Shown: piece by piece, positions 21,688 to 32,819 of the stretch
Numbering within the stretch: position 1 is the first letter of the stretch
Layout of the letters: each line of letters starts with the position of its first letter
Source: Saccopteryx bilineata
Taxonomy: Eukaryota; Chordata; Mammalia; Chiroptera; Emballonuridae
NCBI RefSeq assembly: GCF_036850765.1
Contig: NC_089490.1
Span: 100,552,074-100,616,073 of the forward strand
DNA length: 64,000 bases
Direction of reading: 5' to 3'
Notes under the pieces: model-generated
Told to the model about the DNA's origin: nothing
Database searches by the model: none
What the model saw: the letters and a program-made list of their open reading frames with translations, nothing else
Made by a program: the position numbers and the translations under genes

Positions 21688-21965
21688 TTTTTCCCTGTAT
21701 TTTCTCTGAAGTTGGAAACTGGGAGGCAGTCAGACAGACTCCCGCATGTGCCCAACCAGGATCCACCCTTGAGCTCAAGGTCGCTGACCCCCGTAAGGGG
21801 TCACTGGGTCTGCTGTAGCCCCATGGTCAAGGCACATATGAGAAATCAATCAATGAACAACTAAGGAACCGCAACGAAGAATTGTTTCTCATCTTTCTCC
21901 CTTCCTGTCTGTCCCTATCTGTGCCTCTTCTGACTCTCTCTGTCTCCCCCCACACACACACACAC
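21688..21965 (+). repeat. Inverted chimera: minus S1 tail joined to plus S3 body
   Basis: 21688-21766 is the reverse complement of an S1 3' part (TCTGAAGTTGGAAACTGGGA to GGATCCACCC). 21767-21965 is a plus-strand S3 from TTGAGCTCAAGGTCGCTGAC to a CACACACA tail. No clear target duplication. Confidence 0.7.
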
Positions 21966-21979
21966 AAATAGAAAATAGA

Positions 21980-23190
21980 AAATAGATTTGGGTAACAATC
22001 AATACATACAAAAATTAGTGGGTGAAAGTTTGTTGAAGAACAGAATACTTATGAAGTCTCAAAGCATCTCTCCACAAATTACTTGTTAGAGATTAAGGAC
22101 AGTAAGTTATAATGAAGAAAGCTGACAAATCACACCTCAATCAAGTGATTCAAGTTCACCTCACCATAAAAGGACAAATCAGCATCACATGCCTTCTGAT
22201 ATGATACTCCAAAAAGAACAAAGAATCATGTCTATGATATTTCTGCCTTAAATGATCACTCTAAATCTAATCACAAGAAAACATTAGATGAATTCAAATC
22301 GAGTAACATTCTCCAACATAGTTGTCTTCAAAAATGCCAAGGTGGGCCCTGGCCGGTTTGCTCAGTGGTAGAGCCACGGGGGCATGTGCATGTCTCTAGT
22401 TTGATTCCCGGGCACACAGGAGAAGCACCCATCTGCTTCTACACCCCTCCCTTCTCCTTTCTCTATTTCTCATTTCCCCTCCGCAGCCAAAGCTCCATTG
22501 GAGTAAAGTTGGTCTGGATGCTGAGGATGGCTCCATGGTCTCCGCCTCAGGCGCTAGAATGGCTCTGGTTGCAACAGAGCAATACCCCAGATGAGCAGAG
22601 CATCGCCTCCTGGTGGGTATGCTGGGTGGATCCAGGTTGGGCGCGGGCAGTAGTCTGTCTCTCTGCCTCCCTGCTTCTCACTTTGGAAAAAAAAAAATCA
22701 TAATATATTTAATAAAAAATGCCAAGGTCATGAATGACAAAGAAAGAACTGTTTCAGGTGGAAGAAGCTTAGAGACATAAAAATGAAATGCAATGTGCTC
22801 CTTGACTGGGTACTCGAGAAGAAATAATTTTGGTTTGTTTTGATTTGTCTTTTGTTTTAAATGACATTGGGAAATTTGGATAGAATTTATGACTTGGATA
22901 GTACCGTTATATCAATATTCATATCTTGATTTTGATGGTATGCTCTGTATTCTAGAAAATATACACTGAAGTGTTTAAGTATAACAAGGCATCCTATATA
23001 TTCAGGAAAAATATATGTATGTGTAAATGTAGGTGTTTCTATGTCTATGTGTGTTTACTTATGTGTGTATATGTAATCTATATATTCATACATACATTTC
23101 TCTGTAAATTTAAAATTACTTCAAATTTTTACAAAGTAAGCAAATAAGCAAAACCAGAAAATTTAAAAATATTGAAGTGTTTCCCCTAAA
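21980..23190 (+). repeat. L1 (L1M-type) 3' end, split by a SINE
   Basis: The text 22100-22343 continued at 22729-23060 (GGAACTGTTTCAGG-like, GAGACATAAAAATGAAATGC, CAATGTGCTCCTTGACTGGG) follows the remembered 3' UTR of old mammalian L1 elements. No ORF2 frame is preserved. Confidence 0.6.
22344..22714 (+). repeat. SINE S1, plus strand, inside an L1 remnant
   Basis: GGGCCCTGGCCGGTTTGCTC head, A tail. Perfect target AAAAATGCCAAGGT at 22330-22343 and 22715-22728. Confidence 0.95.
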
Positions 23191-23210
23191 GAATAAAAGC
23201 TCATTTCCAG

Positions 23211-23347
23211 GCCTGACCTGTGGTGGCGCAGTGGATAAAGCGTCGACCTGGAAATGCTGAGGTCGCCGGTTCAAAACCTGGGCTTGCCTGGTCAAGGCAC
23301 ATATGGGAGTTGATGCTTCCAGCTCCTCCCTCCCTTCTCTCTTTCTG

Positions 23348-23388
<41 letters not shown>

Positions 23389-23432
23389 CTAAAACAAAAT
23401 GAATAAAAAAATAAAAAAATAAGAAAAAAATG
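23211..23432 (+). repeat. SINE S2, plus strand
   Basis: GCCTGACCTGTGGTGGCGCA head, a (CT)n run near 23357-23384, A-rich tail. Target AAAAGCTCATTTCCA on both sides. Confidence 0.95.
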
Positions 23433-23576
23433 AAAAGCTCATTTCCATGGGAGTAATGGAGCGTCCTGGGAAGAGAATGTTAAAGAAGAGAGGCCTAGAA
23501 CAGAACTTTAGAAATTCACGGTACCCTAAATTAGGTGTCCAATAGATATTAAATAATTTAAAAATATAACTGAACT

Positions 23577-23996
23577 GCCTAACCAGGCTGTGGTGCAGTG
23601 GATAGAGCCTCGGACTGGGATGCAGAGGGCCCAGGTTCCAAACCCTGAGGTTGCCGGCTTGAGCATGGGCTCATCCGGCTTGAGGGTGGGCTCACCAGCT
23701 TTAGTACATGGTCACTGGCTTGAGCGTGGGATCACAGACATGACCCATGGTCATTAGCTTGAGCCCAAAGTCACTGGCTTGAAGCCCCAGGTCACTGGCT
23801 TGAGCTCAAGGTCTCTGGCTTAATCAAGGGGTCACTCACTCTGCTGTAGGCCCCCGGTCAAGGCATATATGAGAAGGCAATCAATGAACAAATAAGGTGC
23901 TGCAACAAAGAATTGATGCTTCTCATCTCTCTCTCTTCCTGTCTGTCTGTCCCTATCTGTTCCTCTTTCTGTCTCTGTCACACACACAAAAAAAAT
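23577..23996 (+). repeat. SINE S3 with expanded repeat block, inside L1
   Basis: GCCTAACCAGGCTGTGGTGC head and many GCTTGAG units. It lies in an L1 fragment: TAAAAATATAACTGAACTGCC precedes and TAAAAATGGAACTGCC follows. Confidence 0.85.
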
Positions 23997-24655
23997 TAAA
24001 AATGGAACTGCCTTATGACCCAGCAATTCCACTTTTGGGAATATATCCAAAGAATCCCAAAACACCAATTTGAAAGGATATATGCAGAGTTATTTATAAT
24101 AGCCAAGATTTGGAAGCAGTTCAAGTTCATCTACTGATGAGTATCAGTAGATGAGTGGATAAGAAAGCTGTAGTACATTTATACATCTATTTTACAGCTA
24201 AATAGAAGGAAATCTTGCTTTTTGTGAATGCATGAATGGACCTGGAGATTATTATACTAAATGAAACAAGCCAGTCAGAGAAAGACAAGTACCATATTAT
24301 TTCACTCATATGTGGAATCTGATGAACAAAATAAACTAACAAACAAAACAGAAACAGACTCAGATACAGAGAACAGATTGACAGCTATCAGAGGGGGTGG
24401 GGTTGAAGGACTGGGTGGAAAGGTGAAATAATTAAGCAAAGAAAATAAAGATACAGACAACTGTGGGGATTGCAGGAGGGAAAGGAGGTGGGGAGGTAGA
24501 GGAAGGTAGAGAGGAATAGATGGTGATGGAGGGAGACTTAAGTTGAGGTGGTGAACATACAAGGCAATATACAGGTGATGTAGAATTGTGCACCTGAAAC
24601 CTGAGTAAATTTATTAACCAATGTCACCCCAATAAATTTTAAATACGTAAAAAAA
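23997..24655 (+). repeat. L1 3' end (ORF2 C-terminus and 3' UTR)
   Basis: The start encodes the familiar L1 ORF2 tail (YDPAIPLLGIYPKNPK-like reading of the + strand). It runs through GCAGTTCAAGTTCATC and the G-rich 3' UTR to AATGTCACCCCAATAAATT. A 5'-truncated, mutated copy. Confidence 0.88.
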
Positions 24656-24725
24656 CAGCATCACTTTGTGCAGATACAACCTTCTTATAACTTAATAAAA
24701 AATCCAAATTATGAAAAATAGATAA

Positions 24726-24912
24726 GCCTGACCTGTGGTGGCGCAGTGGATAAAGCGTTGACCTGGAACGCTGAGGTTGCCAGTTCAGAACCCCAGGCTT
24801 GCCTGGTCAAGGCACATATGGGAGTTGATGCTTCCTGCTCCTCCCCCTTCTTTTTCTCTTACTTTCTCTTTCTCTCCCCTCTCTAAAATGAATAAATAAA
24901 ATCTTTTAAAAA
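24726..24912 (+). repeat. SINE S2, plus strand
   Basis: Clean S2 head and AATGAATAAATAAA tail. Target AAAATAGATAA / AAAATGGATAA. Confidence 0.9.
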
Positions 24913-24972
24913 ATGGATAATTGGTTTCTAAGTTTCACCTATACTATATACTTAATAATGAAGTGAATAATT

Positions 24973-25262
24973 TTTTCTTTGAGAGAGAGACAGACAGACA
25001 GACAGGGACAGACAAACAGGAAGGGAGAGAGATGAGAAGCATCAGCTCATAGTGACCGGGGGTGGGGGGACTCCAGACAAGCCAGTGACCTCTTGCTCGA
25101 GCCAGTGAACTTTGCGCTCAAGCCAGCAACAGTGGGGTCATGTCTATGATCTCATGCTCAAGCTGTGACCCCCCCAACTCAAGCTGGCAACCTCGGGGTT
25201 TCAAACCTGGGTTTTTAGTGTCCCAGACCAACCTTCTACTCACTGCACCACTGCCTGGGCAG
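24973..25262 (-). repeat. SINE S3, minus strand
   Basis: TTGAGAGAGAGACAGACAGA at the left, head complement CACTGCCTGGGCAGG at the right, target TGAAGTGAATAAT / TGAAGTAAATAAT. Confidence 0.88.
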
Positions 25263-25295
25263 GTTGAAGTAAATAATATTAAAAATATTGTTCAT

Positions 25296-25691
25296 GGCCC
25301 TGGCCGGTTGGCTCAGTGGTAGAGCGTCAGCCTGGCGTGCGGGGGACCCGGGTTCGATTCCCGGCCAGGGCACATAGGAGAAGCGCCCATTTGCTTCTCC
25401 ACCCCCCCCCTCCTTCCTCTCTGTCTCTCTCTTCCCCTCCCGCAGCCAAGGCTCCATTGGAGCAAAGATGGCCCGGGCGCTGGGGATGGCTCCTTGGCCT
25501 CTGCCCCAGGCACTAGAGTGGCTCTGGTCTCGGCAGAGCGACGCCCCGGAGGGGCAGAGCATCGCCCCCTGGTGGGCAGAGCATCGCCCCTGGTGGCGTG
25601 TCAGGTGGATCCTGGTCGGGCGCATGCGGGAGTCTGTCTGACTGTCTCTCCCCGTTTCCAGCTTCAGAAAAAATACAAAAAATATATATAT
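25296..25691 (+). repeat. SINE S1, plus strand, nearly intact
   Basis: GGCCCTGGCCGGTTGGCTCA head with intact A and B boxes (GGTTCGATTCCCGGCC), tail AATACAAAAAATATATATAT. Target TATTGTTCAT on both sides. One of the best-preserved S1 copies here. Confidence 0.94.
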
Positions 25692-26272
25692 ATATTGTTC
25701 ATTTAATTGAGGTATCAAATCTAATCAGAAGTTATGCTGACCCATAAACTGCTGTAGGTAAGTAAATTAGGTTTTTGACAAAAATCCTAATTTTTATTTT
25801 CTCCTACTCTATAATTTAAATGAGGGATGATTTAAATATTTTCAAAGTTTACATTCTTGTAATCATAAGAAGAAAAATACTGTTTCTTTTACACAATGTT
25901 TCAAGTCAGCAGAAATTATAGAAAATTTAAGTAATTGTGAGTGTTATGTAGGTTAATTGTAATTGTGTAACAGCAATATTTAGCTTCTCTCAGAAGAATA
26001 AAGTCAATTTCACTGGCATTTGAAGTTAAGGCTCTCTAAAGGATATATTTGAGTCCTTAATGCTGTTGCTTCCCAATTGACTACCCTCCAGATTTAGAGA
26101 TATAGTAGAACTCAAAATATTTTTCTAAGGTGTCATTATGTTTGTAAATTTTAATTTCATGTAGGGCAGACTTGACCTATATGGTACTCATTTGTGAGTA
26201 GGCCCCTTGCATCTAAGGCAAAAATAACACAAGTGGTATGAGATTTGAACTACAAAAAAAACCACAGTACAG
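25692..26272. other. Intergenic, nothing recognised
   Basis: AT-rich sequence with no repeat termini that I recognise. Confidence 0.5.
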
Positions 26273-26650
26273 CCTGACCAGGCGGTGGAGCAGTGGATAC
26301 AGTGTTGGATTGGGATTCAGAAGACCCAGGTTTGAAACCCCAAGGTCACCAGCTTGAGCGTGGGCTCACCAACTTGAATGTGGGGTCGCTGGCTTGAGCA
26401 TGGGATCATAGACATGACCCCATGGTCGCTGGCTTGAGCCCAAAGGTCGCTGGCTTGAAGCCTAAGGTTGCTGGCTTGAGCAAGGGGTCAAGCAGGTGCT
26501 CTGCTGTAGTCCCCTGGTCAAGGCACATATAAGAAAGCAATCAATGAACAACGAAGGTGCTGCAATGAAGAATTGATGCTTCGCATCTCTCTCCTTTCCT
26601 GTCTGTCCCTATCTGTCCCTCTCTTTGTGTCTCTGTCACAAAAACAAACA
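26273..26650 (+). repeat. SINE S3 with expanded repeat block
   Basis: GCCTGACCAGGCGGTGGAGC head, six GCTTGAG-type units, A-rich end. Imperfect target AAAACCACAGTACA / AAAACCATATACA. Confidence 0.88.
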
Positions 26651-26790
26651 AAAAAACCATATACATTTCAGTTCATAATGTCCCAGGACATAAACAAAAA
26701 CTTAGGTGTTAAATATGCTCTGTCCCATGTCTTTAAGGATAAACAGAACTATTTCTACTCCTTTTGGTAAAACTTAATCTCTTTATTTTC

Positions 26791-26839
26791 TTTTTTTATA
26801 TATAATTTTTATTTATTTATTTATTCAGTTTAGAGGGGG

Positions 26840-26876
<37 letters not shown>

Positions 26877-26998
26877 GGAGGAGGAGCAGGAAGCATCAAC
26901 TCCCATATGTGCCTTGACCAGGCAAACCAGGGTTTTGAACCGGCAACCTCAGTTTTTCCAGATTGACGCTTTATCCACTGCGCCACCACAGGTTAGGC
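26791..26998 (-). repeat. SINE S2, minus strand
   Basis: T-rich left end, (GA)n run, GCGCCACCACAGGTTAGGC right end. The 16-bp target TAATCTCTTTATTTTC is perfect at 26775-26790 and 26999-27014. Confidence 0.95.
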
Positions 26999-27307
26999 TA
27001 ATCTCTTTATTTTCATCATCTTTTCATACTTGCTCTTCTTCAGGTGTATATATTTCTCCCTAAAATTTCCTGTACGTCACCTCTTGGTGTACAGCACAGC
27101 CTAGCACCTTGCTTTGGCACATGATTAAACAGGATCAGCAAGGATCCTTCTTAGTAACTAAGCTCTTTGTATTAATGACAAGTAATTCATGATACTGTCT
27201 GTTCACAGATAGGAAATTCGTGTCTGGCTCAGTCCACAGGTTTATGTTTATCTTTGAATTCCTTAGGACATCAGTTCCTAAACTTGACTGTTTATAAGAA
27301 TCAATTA

Positions 27308-27497
27308 CTGCCTGACCGGTGGTAGTACAGTGGGTAGAGCTCAACCTGGAACATTGAGGTTGCTGATTTGAAACCCTGGGCTTGTCCAGTCGAGGCACAT
27401 ATGAGAAGCAATCAATGAACAACTAAAGTGAAGCAACTATGAGTTGATACTTCTTGCTCCCCCCAAATCAATAAATAAAATCTTAAAAAAAAAAAAA
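27308..27497 (+). repeat. SINE S2-like (older), plus strand
   Basis: GCCTGACCGGTGGTAGTACA head and ATCAATAAATAAAATC tail. Its A tail received the next SINE. AAGAATCA flanks the pair. Confidence 0.82.
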
Positions 27498-27499
27498 GA

Positions 27500-27845
27500 G
27501 CCTGACCAGGTGGTGGCACAGTGGATAGAGCGTCGGACTGGGATGCGGAAGGACCCAGGTTCGAGACTCTGAGGCCGCCAGCTTGAGCGCGGGCTCATCT
27601 GGCTTGAGCAAAAATCTCACCAGCTTGGACCCAAGGTCGCTGGCTCCAGCAAGGGGTTAGATTACTTGGTCTGCTGAAGGCCCGTGGTCAAGGCACATAT
27701 GAGAAAGCAATCAATGAACAACTAAGAAGTCGCAACGCGCAACGAAAAACTAATGATTGATGCTTCTTATCTCTCTCTCCGTTCCTGTCTGTCTGTCCCT
27801 GTCTATCTCTGCCTATGTAAAAAATAAATAAATAAATAAATAAAA
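27500..27845 (+). repeat. SINE S3, plus strand
   Basis: GCCTGACCAGGTGGTGGCAC head, AATAAATAAATAAATAAA tail, inserted into the preceding A tail. Confidence 0.9.
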
Positions 27846-28028
27846 AGAATCACCCAGTTAGGTGATTTTAAAATATGGCAGGTTTCTAGACTCTTCAACA
27901 GACTTAGTAAGTATAATTTTTAGAGGCCTGAGAACATCTGTGTTTAAGAACTCTCTCAGTACTTTGATAAGAAACCAGATTTGGGATCCTCTAATTTGTG
28001 ATAAAGAGGCCTCATTTAAAGCTGTCAG

Positions 28029-28435
28029 CCTGATCAGGCAGTGGCTCAGTGAGAGCGTCAGCCTGGGATTCTAAGGACCCAGGTTCAAAACCCAGAGGTC
28101 AACAGCTTGAGCACGGACTCATCAGGCTTGAGCGCAGGCTCACCAGCTTGAGTGTGGGGTCAGTGGTTTGAACATGGGATCACAGACATGACCCCATAGT
28201 CACTGGCTTGAGCCTAAGGTTACTGGCTTGAGCAAGGGGTCACTGGCTCAGCTGACCCTCTCCCGCCTCCCACCACCCTCACCCCGTCAAGGCACATATG
28301 GGAAAGCAAGCAATAAACAACCAAGGTGCCTCAACGAAAAATTCATGCTTCTCATCTCTTTCCCTTCCTGTCTGTCTGTCCCTATCTGTCCTTCTCTCTG
28401 TCTCTCTCACTAAAATAAATAAAAAATAAAAAATA
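28029..28435 (+). repeat. SINE S3 with expanded repeat block
   Basis: CCTGATCAGGCAGTGGCTCA head and AATAAATAAAAAATAAA tail. Perfect target AAAGCTGTCAG on both sides. Confidence 0.9.
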
Positions 28436-28446
28436 AAAGCTGTCAG

Positions 28447-28745
28447 TGTGCCCAGGTGGAGGCAAGGGTTGACCTGTGGTGCTAAGGTCTGTGGTTTGAA
28501 ACCCTGAGGTATCCCCGACATTGCCAGCTTGAGTGTGGGATCATAGACATGATTCCAAGGTTGCTGTCTTGAGCAAGGGGTCACTGGCTCAGCTGGAGCG
28601 CCCCGTCAAGGCACATTTGAGAAGCAATCAATGATCAACTAAAGTGCCACAACTATGAGTTGATGCTTCTTATCTCTCTCCCTTCCTGTCTGTCTGTCCT
28701 GTCTGTTTCTCTCTTGCTTTAAAAAAATAAAAAGACAACAACAAA
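28447..28745 (+). repeat. SINE S3-like, degenerate, plus strand
   Basis: TGTGCCCAGGTGGAGGCAAG head, GCCAGCTTGAGTGTGGGATC middle, CTTTAAAAAAATAAAAAGA tail. Confidence 0.75.
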
Positions 28746-29480
28746 GTGGATGTTACTTTTTTTTTCTCAGGTCAGATATGAAAAGGGAATTCAGTCTCCT
28801 TTGCACAATTTATTGTCTCTCTCTATCACATGGCTGTGCTAGGAATTACTTAAGGATTTTCTTGTGATTCCTCATGAAAGGGATAATTCTAAATGCAAAC
28901 TTAACCTCCTGCTCTAAGTTTACAAATACCTGTTGGAAAATTCCACTTGAATGTTCTGTCTTTCTGGTGTCTCAAATTCTGTTTATCTCCCAAATATGGT
29001 TTTGGGTTAGGGTTGGCCACAGTGGAATTTTTGTAAGATTTCAAAGGCAGAAGTGAAGCATCAGTCATTATACTCTACGATAGGCTAAGACATAAGGTGC
29101 TAGGACAGCTTATGCACATTGTTGCTAAGCTACTGGCTTACCTTGGGGTGGGGCTGTGGCTAGGTGTGAAGCTCCCTGAGCAACTGCTGGACCTTCTTCT
29201 TCAGTGTCTCTGAGTCCTGGGCCAGACACCTGTGCAGCACAATGGCTCCTATAACCACCTGCATCATGGTTCCTGCAGATACTTGTTGTAGGTGGTAAGA
29301 GACAGATACATAGTCTAGCTTATCCTCAGGGCCTCCACTGAGTTGCCTTGAGGTCTGCTGATCCTCTTCAAGACCAATTGTCAGTACCTGTCTTGCTTCT
29401 AGAACCCATGGCAAGAGATCCTACAAAGTAGGGAGATTCTCTTCTTGACCAAACTTTAGTTAGGCTCCTGTGAGCCCTTT
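28746..29480. other. Intergenic; unassigned 84-codon minus-strand frame
   Basis: 29160-29414 holds an open minus-strand frame from MPWVLEARQVLTIG to VQQLLRELHT in somewhat GC-richer DNA. I do not recognise the product and see no promoter or introns. It may be a fragment of a retrocopied transcript, of an LTR element, or chance. Confidence 0.3.
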
Positions 29481-29489
29481 TTTTCATCA

Positions 29490-30795
29490 CGCCTGTTATT
29501 GGATATGTCCTTCAAAAGTCCAAATGTAACAAGAATTCTGTCAAGTCAGGTTAGCCAGAATCCCCAACCTTGATAGTTGATCAAATTCCTTAACCCAAAT
29601 AGAAATTGATTACCTTGGCCTGCCTTCAGCAAGAATCCTGTTAGGCCAATTTAACAAGACTTACTAAACCTTCTTAGTTAACTTCCTAACCACTGACCCC
29701 CTCCCCAACCCTGCTTGTTGGCTGAAAAATCCCCACTTTTATTTTTTTGAAAAATCCCAACTTTTAAAAACTATCTTGAGTTATCATGAACTCTGCAAGA
29801 TAGATATTACTTCCATCCAGATCCAACTACATAATCTATAGGGACCAGAGTAAAAATGCAGGACCTTGTTAATTATAGAGAAAACCAAAGTCCCAAAATG
29901 GCGTCACTTGTGTTAAAAGCCTATGATACCAAACCTAGATTAAATACCTGATTTTATTGTAGTTTCAACGTCTCTCAGCAATGTAATCTTTTTTTTTATT
30001 TTTTTATTTTTTTATTTTTTTATTTTTCTGAAGCTGGAAACAGGGAGAGACAGTCAGACAGACTCCCGCATGCGCCCCACTGGGATCCACCCAGCACGCC
30101 CACCAGGGGCGACGCTCTGCCCACCAGAGGGCGATGCTCTGCCCACCCTGGGCGTCGCTATGTTGCAACCAAAGCCACTCCAGCGTCCGAGGCAGAGGCC
30201 ACAGAGCCATCCCCAGCGCCCGGGCCATCCTTGCTCCAACGGAGCATTAGCTGCGGGAGAGGAAGAGAGAGACAGAGAGGAAGGAGAAGGGGAGGGGGGG
30301 AGAAGCAGATGGGTGACTCTCCTGTGTGCCCTGGCCGGGAATCGAACCCGGGACCTCTGCACGACAGGCCGACGCTCTACCACTGAGCCAACCTGCTAGG
30401 GCCGTAATCTTAATCAACCAGTCTGGAATTTTTCTGGTCAATCAACTGTACGGTAATCTGTCACATGGGCCCTCTTTTCCCCTCTATCCCTACCTGCCCC
30501 CATAGAAATAAGAGGTAACCTGCATGATAAAAACAATAACAACAACAACAAAAAAACCACTTGCTTTTTTATTTTTCTCAAAAGAAGATATTCTGGTCTA
30601 AAAATAATTCTTTCTTTTCTTTTGCTAATAGTTCCATTGCCCAACCTTCTCTCTATAAAAACCTTCCATATTGCACGGTCCCTCAGAGCACCCTTCTAGT
30701 TGTGACTGGGGATGCTGCCAGACTCATGAATCATTTAATAAAGCCAATTAGATCTTCAAATTTACTTGGTTGCATTTTAGTTTTTAAATTATGTT
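29490..30795 (+). repeat. Solo-LTR-like retroviral remnant, split by a SINE
   Basis: The right part has an LTR layout: TATAAAA at 30654-30660, then AATAAA at 30737-30742 and a T-rich end. Upstream is an LTR-U3-like stretch (GTCAAGTCAGGTTAGCCAGA). Edges are uncertain and no retroviral genes are visible. Confidence 0.45.
29991..30403 (-). repeat. SINE S1, minus strand
   Basis: TTTATTTTTT-type tail, CTGAAGCTGGAAACAGGGAG, and end GAGCCAACCTGCTAGGGCC. Perfect 8-bp target GTAATCTT on both sides. Confidence 0.92.
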
Positions 30796-30820
30796 CATAA
30801 ATTATCAAGAATTTCAAAAT

Positions 30821-30943
30821 TTTGGGATGATGAGTATGCAACATAATTGAATGACAAGATAACCCAGAGATGTTTTCTTTGAACATATGTACCCTGATTT
30901 ATTAATGTCACCCCATTAAAATTAATAAAAATTTATAAAAATA
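30821..30943 (+). repeat. Very short 5'-truncated L1 insertion
   Basis: Only 123 bp of L1 3' end (ACATATGTACCCTGATTTAT, AATGTCACCCCATTAAAA) with an A-rich tail. Perfect 14-bp target AAGAATTTCAAAAT at 30807-30820 and 30944-30957. Confidence 0.92.
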
Positions 30944-30957
30944 AAGAATTTCAAAAT

Positions 30958-31308
30958 GGTGACAGCAGAGCATTAAACCAAACACAGGGTCCTGTGTAAA
31001 CTGTATAGGTGGCAAGACCACAAGGCTGGCATTGCTTCCATCTTACATTTAAGTAACAGGTTCATAGAGATCAAGTAAATTCCCAAGGTTACTTTACCAA
31101 GAGCTGGAACAATGTCAGAGTCAGAATGCTAACAGAGGCTTGAAATGAGTCCAAAAAGAGTCTGGAAATTTTGACTAGAAATAAATGATAAAGATTTATT
31201 CAAAGGTCGTAGAGTTTGCAAACTTGAAATATAGCTAGGTAAAAACTCAATAAGTGTTCCAAAGAAGGAAGAAAAGTTGAGTTCTTGTGATACAATGTAC
31301 ATTAAAAA
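30958..31308. other. Intergenic; MIR-like scrap near 31000-31110
   Basis: CATAGAGATCAAGTAAATTC and CCAAGGTTACTTTACCAAGA resemble a MIR core. The remainder is unassigned. Confidence 0.45.
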
Positions 31309-31685
31309 AATTTTTTTTATTGATTGATTTTTAGAGAGAGAAAAACATCAATTTGTTATTGTTCCCTCCTGACCGGGATCCACCCGGCATGCCCACCAGG
31401 GGCGATGCTCTGCCCCTCTGGGGCTTTGCTCTGCTGCATCCAGAGCCATCCTAGCGCCTGAGGCAGAGGCCACAGAGCCATCCTCAGCGCCCGGGCCATC
31501 TTTGCTCCAATGGAGCCTCGGCTGCTGGAGGGGAAGAGAGAGACAGAGAGGAAGGAGAGGGGGAGGGGTGGAGAAGCAGATGGGCACATTCATTGGTCAG
31601 TTCTTGTATATGCCCTGACTGGGGACTGAATCTGCAATGTTGGTGTTTTGGAATGACTCTCTGACCAACTGAGAGCCTGGCCATA
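31309..31685 (-). repeat. Chimeric SINE: S4 minus with an internal S1 block
   Basis: Outer parts are S4 (TTATTGATTGATTTTTAGAG left, CAGTTCTTGTATATGCCCTG right). The middle 31370-31586 is S1 sequence without its head or tail (GACCGGGATCCACCCGGCAT to GTGGAGAAGCAGATGGGC). Both parts are on the minus strand. Confidence 0.75.
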
Positions 31686-32167
31686 GCCAAAATGTACACT
31701 CCTGAGAGTTATCAGTCTTGCATTCTTAGCCCTGGGATTGGTTCAGGATGATTATCAGTCAGATGTCAAGCAGTCTGGATGATGGCTGTCAGATGGATGT
31801 CCAGTCTTGGATAATGAGTCTTTCAGAAGATAATCAGAGGTCTAGTATAAATCCAGATACATATATCTGCACACAGGACTGTAAAGTTCAAAAGTTTAAG
31901 GTTCCAGGTTAGTTAGAACAAGAATTGAATCAGTTCCTCATGCCTCAACCTTCATAATATTAATTTCAGCAGCCTGGTTTAAGCAACTCCATTTTATATA
32001 TTCCTTATCGTCAGAGGTTTGACCTCTCCTAAACAATCCCTAATTATAGCAGACCCTTCTCTATTGAACTGACTCTAATGAAGATTTCCTAAATTTATTC
32101 AACACACAAAACCTGCTACCAGTCACTTCCACTCTAGCTCTTCTTTGGATCCCCAGGGCTTACAAAG
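31686..32167. other. Intergenic, possible old repeat
   Basis: Repetitive-looking words (GATGATTATCAGTCAGATG, GATGATGGCTGTCAGATGGATG) suggest an ancient LTR or DNA repeat that I cannot place. Confidence 0.35.
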
Positions 32168-32177
32168 CATTTATTGA

Positions 32178-32457
32178 TTTTTTTTTTTTTTTGCATTTTT
32201 CCGAAGCTGGAAACGGGGAGGCAGTCAGACAGACTTCCGCCTGAGGCAGAGGCCACAGAGCCATCCTCAGCGCCCAGGCCATCTTTGCTCCAATGGAGCC
32301 TCAGCTGCTGGAGGGGAAGAGAGAGACAGAGAGAAGGGAGAGGGGGAGGGGTGGAGAAGCAGATGGGCGCTTCTCCTATGTGCCCTGGCCGGGAATCGAA
32401 CCCGGGACTCCTGCATGCCAGGCCGACGCTCTACCACTGAGCTAACCGGCCAGGGCC
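32178..32457 (-). repeat. SINE S1, minus strand, internally deleted
   Basis: Tail and outer 3' part present, then a jump at 32240 (GACTTCCG to CCTGAGGCAG) that removes about 110 bp of the usual body. Perfect 10-bp target CATTTATTGA at 32168-32177 and 32458-32467. Confidence 0.92.
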
Positions 32458-32819
32458 CATTTATTGACTGTTTTAATGTTACAAAAAATATTGTGATGAA
32501 GCAGCAAGCTGTCTTGTCTATCTTTACAATCCTTGCTGCACATTTCCTTTTAAAGTCCTCTCCTGAAGTCTGATGAAAAAATGCAGATATGTCTACGTGT
32601 CTTATCAATGGCTAGAACAACAACAAAAAGTGCAGTACCACAATGGCAGAAGTTGTGACACAAAATACTGCAGTGACATTCTAACCCCAACATCCGAAAT
32701 GATTAACATCAAGAACCCGTGCTTGTTTGTTTGAGACTATTATACTGGGACTCAGTTAAATGGAAAGAATTGAAGACTGGAAGTCCATGAGTCACTCTTC
32801 AAGGTGAAGGGACAAGAAG

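Noticed and set aside
25296..25370. tRNA-like sequences with A and B boxes
   Set aside because: They are the heads of SINEs, followed by the SINE body and an A tail. No complete cloverleaf tRNA gene with proper ends was found.
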